From Acanthopleura granulata (taxonomy: Eukaryota; Mollusca; Polyplacophora; Chitonida; Chitonidae), in NCBI GenBank assembly GCA_016165875.1, contig JABBOT010000008.1, positions 1,853,716 through 1,917,715 on the forward strand: a stretch of 64,000 bases of DNA, given 5' to 3'. Below are positions 29,001-44,000 of this stretch, piece by piece (positions within the stretch are counted from its first letter, which is position 1; each line of letters starts with the position of its first letter). The notes beneath the pieces were generated by a model. The model was not told the origin of the DNA, ran no database searches, and saw only the letters and a program-made list of their open reading frames with translations. The position numbers were made by a program, and so were the translations under genes.

Positions 29001-32000
29001 TGATCTTACAGTCGACCGTGTCACGCGCGAGACACAGGACTGACTATGGATCGGACGAGACCGATGCCCCTAGTTGATCTTTTTGCAATGACCTTTATCA
29101 AATTTAGTTACACTTAATCTTGTCTCCCTTTGTTGAGAGCGATTATGTCCTCAAGGAGTAATGTGCAGTGTTAACTTAGATAGAAGCAGGTGAAACGCCG
29201 TGTCTTTTTACATAAAATTAGGTTACCTCGCCACCAGCAGAAGCAATTTACTGCAAAATACCACGGTCCCTAAACGCATCCCTCTGGGAAAGTCGGTAGA
29301 TGACGCTTGTCTTCAGAAGTTCCGTTTCACGAAATCATCAGCAAAAACAGACAATGGTAACAAGCGTACCTGGTAAGAGGTGGTAGAAGGAATATGGTCA
29401 GGGGAATGTTCTGCGATCAAATCAAACCAAAAGGATTCTTTGCTATCACAGTGTGCCCCGTCAAAGTGTCATACGTTTGCTGTTCAATGACATTAAAGTT
29501 GGCTTCCACCTTCTCGGTATAGCGCTGTAGGTTCGGTATTATATCTCTTCCCGGTGGCTGGTTTGTATGCTTCCCGTCTGACAGCACATTATAAGTATGT
29601 CCTTTTGAACGAACACGCGCCCTGCGACCTTGTGTACTTCCTGCAAAAAAAAAACAACAGAAAAAAGGAAAACCACAGGATCTGAACAAATGCCAAGGGC
29701 AGGAGACGTAGTGAAGAAAAGAGATGGTTATTTGAAGTTATGATGTATAGTGTACGTATTTTTTTAAAATAAATACGGCCGTGTAACAGAATATTATGAT
29801 GTACATGAAGTGTGATTCGAAACAATGATGTCGCTTGCGTTTTTATGGTATGGCAAACTAATAGAATAAAATGACATGGATGAAGTATGCTGTTGTTCTA
29901 AATACCTGGGCCTCAAGAATACGCCTACTTGATCATCCCAAAGTACATGGCACATATTCCCTAAATAAGATGTGTGGGGAGGAGCAATGGCTTTTGTTTA
30001 GGGGCATTCGGAAAACAACCAGTGACAAAATAAGCAGCCAGTAAAAGAAGAATTTGTAAGATTTCTCGTCAGGCATCTTCGCTTTAAAGACATTGTTTGT
30101 TCAACCTGTCTACATGGTTTGAGCTCTGAGGCAGCGTACGTGGACAACAAACGATATTTCGTGACCCCGGCAGCAATAAATCCTTCAAATTTACTTAGGT
30201 GGGGTTAACCACAGCGAATATTCCAGACAATGAAGAACTGTATTCAACCATTCCCCTTGTTTAATCTTCGGCAACAAAAAAAAATCCAGAAACAATTGCG
30301 GTATTCATAATGAGATTTTCCTCAATATCAACCAATTTTCATCGATGGAAATATGACAACATAGAAAAGGCCGAGTTTGTAAGGTCATATAACCATTGAC
30401 ATATGTGATCTTGTTTAGCGAGTCAGTGGGCACGGATAGCCTATATTCAAGATCATCTGACAACGGCCCGGAAAAATCCCATTTTTTTTCCTACAAGAAA
30501 TATCGTCCATTTGCACTTGGCTTAAGTATCTCGTGACGAGCATTTGTCAAACAAGCATTCGTTTGTAGTTTACATTTTTACCGTATGCCAAGTCTTTACG
30601 TCTCTTGGAAAATGACTGACGAAGACAAAAAAGACATACAGGAAAGACCAGGAATCGTTTCCAACCTTGTGATTACGGAAGTCCACTCTACATTGGCAGC
30701 GACTGTGTTATCCAGCCCATATGATATTGCAGCAAAACCATTTGTACACCAAAATGACTGAATTTCATTGGATTAATCCTTGCAAGGAAAGTATTGTGAC
30801 GGGCATGAATTTCGTGTAAAGCAAAACCACACCTTTAACTGAGACTTGAATGTTATCAGATTGACGCGTGCTCATGTGTCAGTTCTGTCATTTCAAAGAG
30901 GAGAGTTTTTGCAGTCATTAGATTTCTGCGTCAGTTCATCAGTCTTGTACCACTCGTAAATCCAACATGGGAGATCCAAGTCGATAAAACCCATTTCTGA
31001 AGCATATAACAATAGTTCACAAAACAATATGTAGGATACAGTACATAAATGTAGTAGATGAAGCCCGTAACATGTAAAAGAGAGGCAGGCAACAGGTTTC
31101 AATGATGCAGGAAAGACGATCTTTTTTTTCGAATTCAAAACTTAGACTACTAGTCCGTGAATAATCTCCAGGTCAAATACAAATATCTCAGTAGCACTTT
31201 GATTGCAAGCATCACGTTGATGTGAAAAACACGAAAGCTTTTATATATATCTATTTCCGCTTTAAGCGAAATTCAATACACCTAGTGCAAAGATCACTAG
31301 GAGACCGTGTTGTGAAATTTCTTATTTCCTCTTTGATACAGTCCCAGTGTACGAGCACCTAATAACTATATAGGCTCTCGTAGTAGAGGTTTGGTGTGAA
31401 CGCCTAAAGCAGCTGTCCAAACTGAACGACAGAAACTCGAGCCTGTGCCCTCTCCGGTTTGACTTATTGGGTGAATTATCCATGTCAGGTTATAACAAGG
31501 GCGAAACCCTTACATCTGCCGAGGTTGCAGTGTTGCGCTACTATTAACATGGCATGGGGATTATTCTTTCTCACCAAATATTCTTGAATTTAATAATTCT
31601 ATCAACTTATCACTTGACAACCCCAAATCGGCATAAAAACACATCTACTTGTCCAAAAATTTAAAAATCTGCCTATCTTTATTTAAACGCCTTTTCCGTC
31701 TCATTCTTAAAACATGTGCCCTGTTTTTATCCTCTTTCTCTTATTTCCTTCTCTTGTCGAGATAGATGTCGTTTACACGAAAGAGCACACTCGGCGATTT
31801 CCTCTCACACTGGAGGGTGTCAGCCTCTACGGCTTCACTGAGCAAACCGATCATGTTATAGATGGCATATAATCAATAGCATTGGCCAAGTGTGGCATTG
31901 ACATAGCGTTAGCTGATACCTCTATTCAAGGAAATACATTTCATAATGGACTGATTGGTACGGCAGATGGCATTAACAAGGGTTCGGTCGTCACAAGAAC

Positions 32001-35000
32001 AGGTTGAATAGGGAATATTGACAAGTGCCCGTTACACTGGGCAGTCTGTGAGGGGGGCTGTGGTATAAGGTGTGGGGATCACCTTAACTTCCTTGTGGGG
32101 AAGTCCTGTATTCAGTGTGAGGAGACAGAAAGATGGCAGGAATAACTGTGTGGTCGATACAACTAATTATAGATGAAATAAGAATGATGGAAGTGATGGT
32201 TCACTTTTATCGCGGTTTGAACTTTAAAAATATCTGTCTACATATCTAAAACAACCAAGACGGCCATAGTTATGTTGGAAATAATGGTACCAAGTTTCAG
32301 TTTAGAATAACGGGAGCGTTAACTAGGAGAAACAGTCCTAAAGTAGAATTTGGTCTATGACATATGTTATTTTCATATAGTAAAGTCAACAACTAAGTTT
32401 TGATTTAATACGATGAACCGGTATACGGACAAAACCTGAAGAAACTGTTTTGTTGACGGACTGACTCAGAGACAGACTGAAAGAAGAGGTGCAACCTGTA
32501 TTCCCCCGAAGAACCGGTAAGGGACTAACACCTGGAACGGACTGAATGACAGGAAGCATGTATATACATGTACAAGTATGGGTGTATCAAACGTTGGTTT
32601 CACGTCTAGCGTCACGCTTAACATACGTGTTGCTCTACGTGTTGTGAGGTGATGGAGAAACGTGTGTTTTTTCGTTGCACAGCTAGTGCCACCTGTAGGT
32701 TTTTGTGTCGCCATATCGTCACATGAAGGAAAATCATGCATTTCTCAGTGTCTTACCTATCGGCTTGTGTGTGTCATATCTATGAGTTGCATTGCCGTTA
32801 ACACATACAAGGTGATTCTTGATTTGACATTAAACACCAGGTGTAAGCTGTCGACCTTCATAAAGGTAAAACAACAATTCCTTCGTGTTGCAACCGTCAC
32901 AGACAGATGGGTAACCAAGAGGAAAACTGAAGCCGATCCCTCCCATCAAAGCCTCGTGTGTACACATCAAATGCTCCCCACTCGTTACACAAACCATTCT
33001 AGTGACAAACGAATCCACTATATAACACATCAGGCGAGAAAGCATAGTTCTTTGTTTCACATACACTGCCAAACTCAGTCTACATAGTTATTAATGGGTA
33101 CGCAAAGACAACTGTTGTCGACTTGTTTCTGTCACCATGCGTCACACAAAGAAAATACATCGTCATCAAATACATATAACCTCCGTAATGCCATGTCGTT
33201 TAGTCACGCGCATTGTCCTTCCTTAGCTTCAGGCTCAGTTAAGAAAGCCGAAGCTTATTCATCCTATTATTGGAATTGTAACCGACTTAATTAACCTTAG
33301 CATGTTGATCCAGGTCAGTCGTTTTCCTGCTTTCAACGACACTAATAAAGCCATGGAGATTGACTACAGGCCGAGTATATCGGGCGGCGAAGCAGCCTAA
33401 CAACGTAGAGTACAGCCCTGGCTAATTCATGGCACGCCTTCAGTCCCTCCATCATGTCGCATCCTTAATGCTGGCACATGAGTATATGTTATCAATTAAA
33501 TAGCAATCAGCAGTTCATTATCTGATAGCTGGGTTGACAGATCCTTTCCGCCACGTTTCATTCGCTTCAAATGTCGTTTGTTCATCAAGGAAAGCTCTAC
33601 CCGGAATAATTTAGCTTCAGTGTACCCCTCGATCATCATTCAAATACCTCCAAAATGATAAGACACAAAAAACAAACATTCGGAATTCTTTTGTGTGAAT
33701 ACCAGAAAAGTGTCATCGCAGTTGCAGAAGTGAACAGTAGACTATACAGCAAATTACTTTAGGCGGGAAAGACTTCCCATAACATGGTACATTGCTGAGC
33801 CTGCAGTTTCGAAAGTCTCCATTGTGAAGACAAACCATGACCATGGTACTTCCAAGATCATGTCAACATCGAGCATAGGCTGAACCAGTGCGCCATAGGT
33901 TAAACCTGCACAGCGCTCCTGCAGAAATTAACAACACTGACCAATCCTTATAAGACGTGAGTTCCTCTATTACAGAGTTAACAAAAGCTAACAAAAATGT
34001 GGGTGAGTTTTATATTTAGTTGCATACCATCAGCGATGGCCACTTAATTTGCAACAGACTTGACCATATTGATTATATCATCAATGAGTATAGAAAACTA
34101 TCATGACGTGTTGAAGGTAGTTAGTCAACTCTGACGCCATTACTCAAGTAGATAGTGTGTACTTGATTCTAAACCAACTAAAAGCTCGACGTTACTTTTT
34201 GTGAGGTTTTACTAGGTTATTATTTATTAAGATTAGAAACGTAATTTACACAGGAAAGTAGAAATTACAGTTTTTTTTCTCTTAAAGACCATACATTCAT
34301 GGCCGTTTTACCTCAATAATATAGATGTTTCTTTGCTGACATTTACGTTCCAGATAGCATACAACTATATTCCCATCCATAGCAAGCAATCACGTGCTCT
34401 GTGCTAACTGGCGGGTCGAGACACGTACGCGTAAGCCGGCGACATCTTGATATCTGCACAAGTACTACTATCCACCAGACATCCGTAAGATATGACATCA
34501 GTGGCATTTACGACAGTCCTGCGTGACCACTATCAGTAGAGATATGTTTTGAGCAGGTGCAGCGGCTCAGTAACGAGGCTGCTAAAGCTGCATTAGGTGA
34601 TCGATACGTCAGCCTTTTCGAATAGCAGAGGAGTATCTGCATGTCTAATACCTATAAATAATGAAGACGTATCACCCATTGGGGATTTAAGTTGTGCGAA
34701 TTTACTGTGATCTATGCCAAACAGATGTCTTTCCAGACAGAATATGTAATCTGTAACCAGAAGGAAGTCACTTGATTATGTGCAGAAGACAAACCATTAT
34801 TCTTTGCTATCACTCTCACACGGCGAGAGAATGTATAAAGAATGTCCATCTACAGTTTCCGGTGCACCTTATTATGTCTGGTCACTCGTAATCTCTCGGC
34901 AAAGAAAGAGTCCCAGCATGCATCGCGAGAAGCTTAGATGAGTCAAATTTTTGCCGACCTGTGATTGAAATCTGGCTTTCCCCATTATCTGCTTTGTCAC

Positions 35001-38000
35001 CGTAAAGCCTTGTGGCTGACTGATATTTGACATTTGTACTTCCAATAATGTTATTTATGGCGACCGGATGTGATAAAGGAGGGTAAGGATGGTCACGTGA
35101 CATTTTTTCCGGTTTGTAATTACACCGATGCATCCGCAATTTGTAGTGAACTGTGGCGACACATGGCTGTTAATTCGGCCATCATCTGGAGATTATAAGA
35201 CTCCCGCAAGGCACTTCCAATGAAACATTTTCATAAACTCATTTGTCCAGATAACAGGACAGACACATTATCCAAAGGAACCTTTTTGTTGATTGGACTT
35301 GCATCTTAGCATTCCGCACGAGAAGCATATCCCCATCCGTTTGCTTCGACTAAATTATCATTTACTATATTTCACCAGAAATTTTCAGTGCATACCCAGA
35401 GCTAGAGTATAAGTAAGTAGGACGAACTAATTTCTCTTTATCGAAAAAGGGATGTCATTCTCCAGATAGCAAATTCAAATCAGGAATGTTAGAAAATTAT
35501 ATATGTTGCATAAACCCTATACAGTTTTCCGGACAGAATATCTACTATATAACCCGTCAAACATGTATGCTGAGAATGTGTTTCAACTTTAATAGTGAAC
35601 TCATACGCACGTTTAAGCGATCTGGATCAAAACGCCTTTCCGTAACATCAAATCAATAATTTATTTCACGGCATGTAGTACAGTCGATAACTTTAAGTTA
35701 TTTAAATACCCGTGAACAAGACAAGGCAATTACGGACTGGCAGCTATGTTGTTGTAGTGGATGCTCAGACACGTGGCGACTCCCGCCTGTCAGCTCCGGC
35801 TACCGGGCGAGCAAAAAACTCACGTCGGTTCTCATTCACTTGTCCATAGAGGCCTGTTCCATACAATAACATGGCAGCTCTCTAACAAGAAGGTTTATGG
35901 AATCGAACAGAAAATCGAAATTTTGGTCAAAGCATTGAGCAGCTCGACCCGACAAGAGCTCTGTTTCCCGATACAAATCGAGACGTCGAGGACTACTTTC
36001 TGTATACTTTGTGCCAAGAGTTCAAGATATTCATGCTGTACGGCTGTTGCGTATATCTAAAAGCTTTATGCAAGAAAAACTATATTCCCAACAGCCGTAT
36101 TTATAAATTTTGGCCTCTGATGGTCATGTATATTGAGTTTTTTCTACTCTCCACTTCACTGTTGGACAAAATGCACGTGAAGTATACTGGTGTATCGCCT
36201 ATTAGTATAACTAAACGAGCTTTTCTGACATTAAACATTGTTGTTTCGGGCATGGGGCGAAAAAATGCACTATAAGGCTCACCATAGAAACCAAGCATGG
36301 CGGTTTGAGATGTCGTAAGTTAAAAGTCCTGTTTAACGTTGTGTAGACGTAATTGATCAAGACGATATCAAGGCTGATCGTTCATAAACCTTATCAAGCA
36401 GACAGACTTTACTGGAAAACTATTATGCTGACCATTTGAAAGACCTGCGTGCATAGTGACGGATAGAAATGACATGGTGTAGCAAAGAAGAACAGAGGAC
36501 AGACTGAATGATTTGAATAGGTTCATGTTTACTCGACGTGTAATAGTAACCGGCCAACTGGGAATAAAGATTATTTGATATGAATAAATTGGTCCCATAA
36601 GATTTGGATATTTGGTTTACAGTGGTGAACAGGGTGCAAATTCTTTAAACACTTCAAACATTAACTTTAATGTTGCACCAAACGGTTCTAAGCCTCTACC
36701 TTATCTACATATTCCCAATCTTTCTTCACTTACAAAGAGCCTTGTTTACGTTGCATAGCTTGTAGTCTTTCGCAGGCGCAGGAATGTCTGTAACACGGTT
36801 AACGCTGGTGTGAATCTCCCTGCAGTATAAGTAATGACCATGTATATGTTCACCCACAAAATGCACCTTGGGCACCAATAAACTTAAATGGCTTTATAAA
36901 CGTGCCCTTATCAGACGGAGCTATTCCATGTTCATTTCCCTGTGTTCGATTAAACAGCTAATGCTAGACTGAAGAATACTGTAGGAGACGTGTTTTTATT
37001 GGTCATGTTAGGTGTTAGGCGGATCACCACAGCTGAGAAGTAGGTAACTACGGAGAGATATCACGGCCAGAGGTGAAAATCGTTAGGTTCTGTCTCATCG
37101 TTCCGGCAACATCACAGACGATTTAGAAATGGGCCTCGCGGGGAGAAGCCTTAGCAGCTGTATTACACACAAGCAGACTATTTGACTTTGCAGGCAGGAC
37201 AAGTCGGTAAGGTCGAGTTGGTTATTGTGTTTTTATAGGTACCTGAGGTAAAATAATGCTGAAATGATGTAGGCACTGACAAGGCTTTCTGGTGAATCCT
37301 AGATGTGTTCGATTTAAATGTTACATTGAATAAGAAATTTCGCGGCAGACTTAATATTAACAATGTTACCAACTTCATGTGGTGACAATTTACCGCATCT
37401 TTTAATGTAAAAAGTTACCTTTGTTGAAATGTTTTGAACAAAGTCTGATAGGATCCGGAGAAATATTTACACAAGGGGTAGACATTTGCCCTGGAAATAA
37501 GTCTGCCGGCTATTGCTCCGTATTTAAATCCCCCCTAGGAAACAGAGGCCAGAAATAAAAAATAGTACCATTCAAAGCACGTTTGCATATCCTGTACTTC
37601 CACTTCATGTGGGATATATCGGCACGAATAAATAGCCAGTCATTTAGAGATAATAGTTTTATTTAATGGGTTACAAATAGCTATATTATAGGAGGTCGTG
37701 TGTGGAAATCAATTCCGAGGAAGTGCGCAGAAGGCTGTCATAAAGCTAACGATATATGGAATCTACTGTTCACGCAGTGTATATGATGTACTAGTGTTGC
37801 CAAAATCCTGACAATCTCTTTAAGATCAGCTGGTGTAGAAATGGGAATTCTTTCCCTTGTGTGATTTTAAAATCAATTTATCTCCTCTTCCCTAGCCGGT
37901 CTGTGCTATAAACATTCCCTCGTGCCTTTATTTATCCCCGGCCTTGGCAGTGTTTCTCAGGCGTGTGTGCATTCTGGTAGAACAAAGTCAGACGCCAAAG

Positions 38001-41000
38001 CTTTTCCCAGCCATCAACAACGCCAGACATTTCCTTCAAGCCAAAAGACTGTGAGCGTGGCCATTTATTGCAACCTCGAGATATCAATAAAAAATTCTTC
38101 GGCCATCGAATAAAAACCAAAGCAAATGCAATTAGAGAGTCGAATATTTTTCATGAAAATTCAAAGGGAATTTCAAGCGTCATTGGCGATAAACTGGAGC
38201 ATTGTGCCACACAAACAGCCTTAGGCAGACTAACTGGAACGTAATATCGATCCATTAGTGACTTTCAACAAACGTTGAACTGCGCGAATGGTCACGCAGG
38301 AGTCGTTGATCACTTAATGTCACCCATGTCCCGCGAAAAAGGAGGGAAGTTTAGAATTTCACAGACGAAGGTGGGGACTGAACCCATACTACATGAGTTT
38401 GGCTTTACCACCATACGACAAACATCACACGACCAGCTCAGCGGTGCTGTGTTGAAATGATAAGACAAGTGTGCAGGACAAATCCGTGCACATTCGGTTC
38501 TATGGTCCGTGATTAAATCACTGATCACAGAGACATGCACATCCATTAGCGCTGCACAATAAACCGTATTCTTCTTTCAGCTTAGCAATCCAGATGGTTT
38601 ACATAAATTATGGCGTCTTTGGTGAAATATTCACCGAACATTGGCATAAGAGCGCTACTTCGTGTTGGAGCTTCAGTGCGTCCTAAGTCTTTATTAAGTT
38701 CCCGGACCGATAAGGCCATCGGCTGTGTAATGTGATATAACCGGAGAAACAAATGCTTTTGATTGTTTACATGTGCAAATACACCTGGGTACATTTGGAT
38801 CTACATTTAAATCTGCAGTGATACCAGATGATCAAAAACGTTATTATAAATGATGACACCCTTGTCAATACACTTCTTAACTTACTGATCTAGTGAGGAT
38901 CAATATCCCTTAAACTTGAGGCCGAATCATAAGCTGGCTGAGGTAAGTTGTTAATTAGCTCGTAAATATAGTATCAATTTAATAAGGATAAACTTTTGAA
39001 TTTCTGATAATTAGTAAAATTTCGGAAATGCATTGCCTTGTAATCCAGCCTTGTAAAGTCCCGATTCTACGCCTAACGGTTATTATTATTAGTATTATTT
39101 CTAAAGGAATAAACCTATAGAAGCCCATTCTGGGATGTGTGAGATTGATTAGAGTCTTTACGTGTTCCTCGGGACAGCCTGCCGTCAGTACCAACAGGGA
39201 AAAGCACAAGGCCAGGGTTGATAAATGAACAGAGCTTTCATTTTGAACAACGGTTTTTTTAGTATAAGTCGATACAGGGATATTAATTTGATAAGATTTC
39301 GTTGCGTTTCTTGCCAACGTAAAGCAAAGTACTTTATCCTGCCTTAAAGTGATGACCACATCCGCGGGATAAAGGAAGATTGAGAGCCTAAGAAAGATCC
39401 ATTGACCTCTGGCAAGACAATGACGGAATTATTCTACTTAAGGACGTTGATAAATATCCAATATGGCGGCGGTGGGGTTGCTAGTCAGTTGTCGTGGACA
39501 GCGCAGAGGGCATATTGGGCTGGATACGCCGGCACACTGGGATTGATCATGAGGGGCATTATAGAGCTGGAGTAATGGCGTATAGTTTCCGGTGCTGTCA
39601 TTTGCCCCTTCCGGCAGCTCGTAAACCGGGACCCACCATCAATAGCCACAATTTGTATGTCTTTTCCATCAGTAAAAGTCCTTCACTTCATTTCATCGAG
39701 ACCATCAGCCGCGGTTTTGTATGCAAGGTGTAAAAAAAATCCTCCAGACAATGGTTTAGTCCTATCTTTAGAATAATTGCCACCGCTGATCTGTCGGTTG
39801 CTTACCGAGTCATTTTCTCTCCATCTTGCCGTTTTCAATCACACCGAATTTATATGTGTCTTCTGGAATGTAGGGCAGGCTTTGTTAGGTTTAATGTGAG
39901 CACTGGAAGGGGGCGTTGTGACGAGAACACAAACACAGACATGTCAAGTCCTTTAGAGAGAGCAACAGTGTGCCTAACCAGATCTTGCATCCTGTATAAG
40001 AGAACTGGAAATTACAAAACAAAATTGTTCATTTCCCAGTTCGGTTCATTATTCGTCGTTTCAATATTCAACATCAAATGTTCTCCATCCTCTTCCCAAC
40101 TTAAAGGTTATTTTGTTCCCAAAGCAATAAAAAAATTACAATGTCAAAGCTGTTGACATTTTCTGTGTAACTTCAGGCTATATTTTAAAAAAAAATTTAA
40201 TGCCGCTTTTACACTCATCCTTTCTAGTTAAACACAGTCAATATTTTTTCTTTGAAGGTCAAATTTATACCCAGTGTCAGGGTAGCTGTCATAGTGGCAA
40301 AGACCTCACGATCACTAATATAAACATGTTGCGAAGCCTAATAACCTGTGTTGGCAGTATATTTTTGTGATATTTCATACATTACTGTTATGTGTAAGAG
40401 GCATAAGTTCCCTAAATAAATGTCACTATAGAGGTATCAGTAAAAAGTATAGTACATAAATTTCAATGAAAGAATAACACTCTTTGATATAGGCAAGCAG
40501 CACCGGCAAGAGCATGTTCAACAAGGCTGTCACAAGACACACCGTGAAAAACGTCATTATTAAAGTTAAAACAATGACAAGGATTAGCTTTATCTTCTTA
40601 AACATCTTCCTGTATGAATGGCACTCATATTTCGTATTCATTCTTTAATTTTGGCTATCAAACTTGCCGTTTAATCTTTCAACTAATTGAGTATAGCTCC
40701 CAGTGAACTGTGTATCGTGTGTAACATATTTCTAAGATATATCTATCTGAGAAATTCATTCTCGCAAGATATAACTGATATCTTCTTCCAATCTCTTGAT
40801 CTGAGAAAAGGTAATTGACGGCGAATTGGCAGGAGCCCATTCTGAGACGAATCTCCGGTAACCTGGGTGAGGGTAGTGACGAGGGCGGTCACCAGTTCGG
40901 GGGTGGAATTTGCCAAGATACTGTCACGATTTCAATAATTAGTCCCGTGAGTGAGGGGGGGGGGAGCTCACTGTGGTATAGACTAGTCTATAGAAGTCAC

Positions 41001-44000
41001 TTAAATTAAGCTATGATTTCCTATTGAGTCAGTTAGGGATTTCTCTATTCAGCTACCTGTCACATAGCTCATAATTAGGCTGGAGAGTAGACCCATACGA
41101 ACTGTCGATATCTGATTAGTTTGGCATTTCTCTCTCCAGGTCCTCATTTATAAGCTAACGAGGTCACTTTTGTCCCAGCGGTTTACTCAATCGTCATTCT
41201 GACTGCTCCATTGTTCTACCGGACTCTCTCTACCTTCGCCTAACAGTAAACCCAGAGCTGTAAATAGTTTGGGAATCACAATGAATCATTGTCCAAGCTG
41301 AATCACGGTGATCCTGTGTCCATAGCCAATACACCCTTCGGTACTTTATCCATCTCACCGGGATTTTGCGGCCTCAGTGGTTTTGAGCCTAGTGAGTGCC
41401 TTCAATAATCAGTTTTCTGTTGACGCCAGAATTATATAAGAAATAAAATCCACATGGTCTTGAAAGAGTCAAATGAAGTGTTTCTCGGTCCATTTGTAGA
41501 TAGCAATATTTTTTTCAAATCTGTGCTTTTTACTAAATCAAAAATTAATTTGCGTTACTGAAAAGTATGCCTAACCCTTCCATCTGCCAGATGCGGGGAG
41601 TTGGGTATCATAAATAATAAGTCATTCTAGTAAAATGTAGTGCATTTTTGCAAACACGAGCTTCACATATGTTTGAGCAAAAAATGACTTTTTTAAACCT
41701 TACATCTGTACAGGAAGAAAATATCATAAAGCATGGTGCTTTACCTTATTTACAATGCATTGGATTAAGCATCACGAAACAACATGTTCACAAAAGTTCA
41801 AAAGTTCTGTCCTGCGTGGAAAGCCGTAGATGTAGATGTTTAGCTTTCTTCATATGTATTACCCTGTGCTGTTTTTGTTTTCTGTCCACAGGCGAGTCTT
41901 CCTGGGCGGACTGGTGGTCATACGACGGTATATCTGGTAGGTAACCTTTGTTAAAAACTATTATCCACCTGTGTATCGCCTATTTCTCCTGTAGACTGAA
42001 GACTCTTAACAGTAACTTCTGAAATGTGTGTACCGGCGCAAGGCGATGGAAGAAGAGCGCAACGCTGGTTTACCTGGTGGCAGTTCTCTAGGACTCCAAG
42101 TGTGCCGTGTAAAATGCCAGTGAGGCAGCGTCACAAACATTGCAGTAATGAGCAGTCTTCATTGGACTGGCAGATATATACCACTTAAACAATCCTAAGT
42201 TCATCATAGAAGTAAAAATATCTTTTCTCTTCAACACTGGGAGGAAGATAACAATGGACTCTGTGAATCGGGAGGTTTTTTGATATATGTGAAAGAGCCA
42301 TGGGACAGGCGGTTAATGGCCATGTAAGCTGCAAAATATGATTTTAGTTAATTATCGATAATTTATAATACTTATACAACACCTATACTTATATGCATCA
42401 CAGGCTCCACAAGACAAAATGGCTACATATAAATAATAACATATATAACTATAATGATACCAATAAAGCGAAGCCCCGAAATTCCTCGACATTCCTTCTT
42501 GAATATCTCCATATGCTGGAAGCTTGCATGGTTGGCAACAACTTCCGCTTATGTGTTACAAATGCATTTCCTAAGGCTATGATTATGCTTAGAATTGTTT
42601 GAAAGTTCTTACTTGCTTTAGAATCTATTTTCCTCCATTGCGTAGAATATTAATTAATTACATCTACCTACTCATATTTACCGTAAATGGCTTTTCCCGG
42701 ATTTTCTAATCGGTTACATGATTTTCGCTGAGGATCTTATTAGCTTCCGGTTTACGTTATTAAATTTACCTGATACCTAATCTATTTGAGAATACCTTCA
42801 TCTATTTATATACATATCGTCGGATATTGAGGGCTTGCCCCTAAAAGTTAATACACAAGGACTTGAAAGTTTTCTCGGTCAAACTCTTGACTTGGTGCAA
42901 TGCTCCATGAACTCACAAGAATTTTTGTCTTGATATCCCATTTGCATACAGGGACTTTATCGACTTTAAGATAGGCATGTTAACAGTGTGATATGATAAA
43001 ACCAGGCAATGTGTGACAAAGATTACATAATTGTAGCTAGTTGGGTGTCTATCGACTATACCTCAGATGAAATGTTTTACACAAACTCAAAGTGCACATA
43101 GACAATATCATCTGCATATTGTGTTCTTAACGTTCAAGTTTAATAATATTTTTCGTCGAAATATTTGTTGAATTGCTAAGACCTCAAAAATAACCTGTGA
43201 GGAAAACAGTTCTTTTGTCGGGTACTTTTGGATACATGGAAGTGGAATAAAATTCCTTCGGGTCTCTTAAGGGTTGCTCCATGATTCCACGCAAACTATA
43301 GACGATTGGTGTGGAGATCCAGTATGTCAGAGGTTTGGGCCATGCATACTACATTGTTGAATGCTAAATAAATGCAGTTCTTATGGACGCAGTCGGACTA
43401 ATGCCATGCCGCCAAGGTGGAATCATTGCTGCAAAATTGATCGATGCTACGGTAGTTTGGCCGAGTCGCTGTGATAGGCGCTCTAGTTTTGAAAGGGCAC
43501 TGGCTGGTTCTGCTGCACTGTGCTTCGATCCGTCGTCAACTTTGTCGGGCGTTACAGACTGAGAGTTATCATTTTGGTTGGGGGGAAATCCTCAAGAGAA
43601 GTGTAAATAATGCATCATCCTAGTTGTCACCAGAATAGAAGATATGCCCTGAGCAAACATATTGAGCGGAAGCTTGATCAAACCATTGACATATCTTCAA
43701 GACTCAAGCTTAAAAAAACCCCACGGAAACTGAATCTAAGGTGCTTTTAACTTAAAAGCTCGTAAAACGTCTGGAACAGGGTGTTCAGCCAGGCTTCATC
43801 AGAGATAAGTTCATCACGAAGCCACTCTTCCTGTCCGATAACATTACCATATATAGAGGAGCGTTCAAGGACAGTGCCTGACGATTCCGGAACACAACAC
43901 GACTACCAAAGTAAACTGTTTTAATGGACTAAGAAGTGCACGATAAAGCAATGCCATCTTTACACTCTGTAAGCCAATATGTAGCTGTAAGACACATGTG

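Larger units (their letters stand above)
11031..41891 (+). other. Intron 1 of the CARP gene, 30.9 kb
   Basis: It runs from the gtaagt donor of exon 1 to the tgtccacag acceptor of exon 2. Long first introns are usual in CA10-type genes. It contains two minisatellites, a CRE-like cluster, SINE fragments and a candidate antisense exon, all listed separately. I see no other exon of the CARP gene and no retrotransposon protein. Confidence 0.8.

Noticed and set aside
30893..30996. Minus-strand segment after a tgcttcag acceptor-like site, encoding about 33 residues
   Set aside because: It is too short, the acceptor has a weak pyrimidine tract, and it has its own stop, so it cannot be an internal exon of the antisense candidate at 29.4 kb.
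38582..38794. Minus-strand 70-codon frame after a cacattacacag acceptor-like site
   Set aside because: It is protein-like in places but has a weak acceptor, no homology and no partner exons.
38979..39359. Minus-strand 126-codon frame with a signal-peptide-like stretch
   Set aside because: The hydrophobic stretch lies about 50 residues from the only Met, and no downstream exon could be linked to it.
43451..43550. tRNA-Ser/Leu-like start (gtagtttggccgagtcgctg)
   Set aside because: Box A is plausible, but no acceptor stem, anticodon arm or properly placed box B follows; at best a pseudogene scrap.
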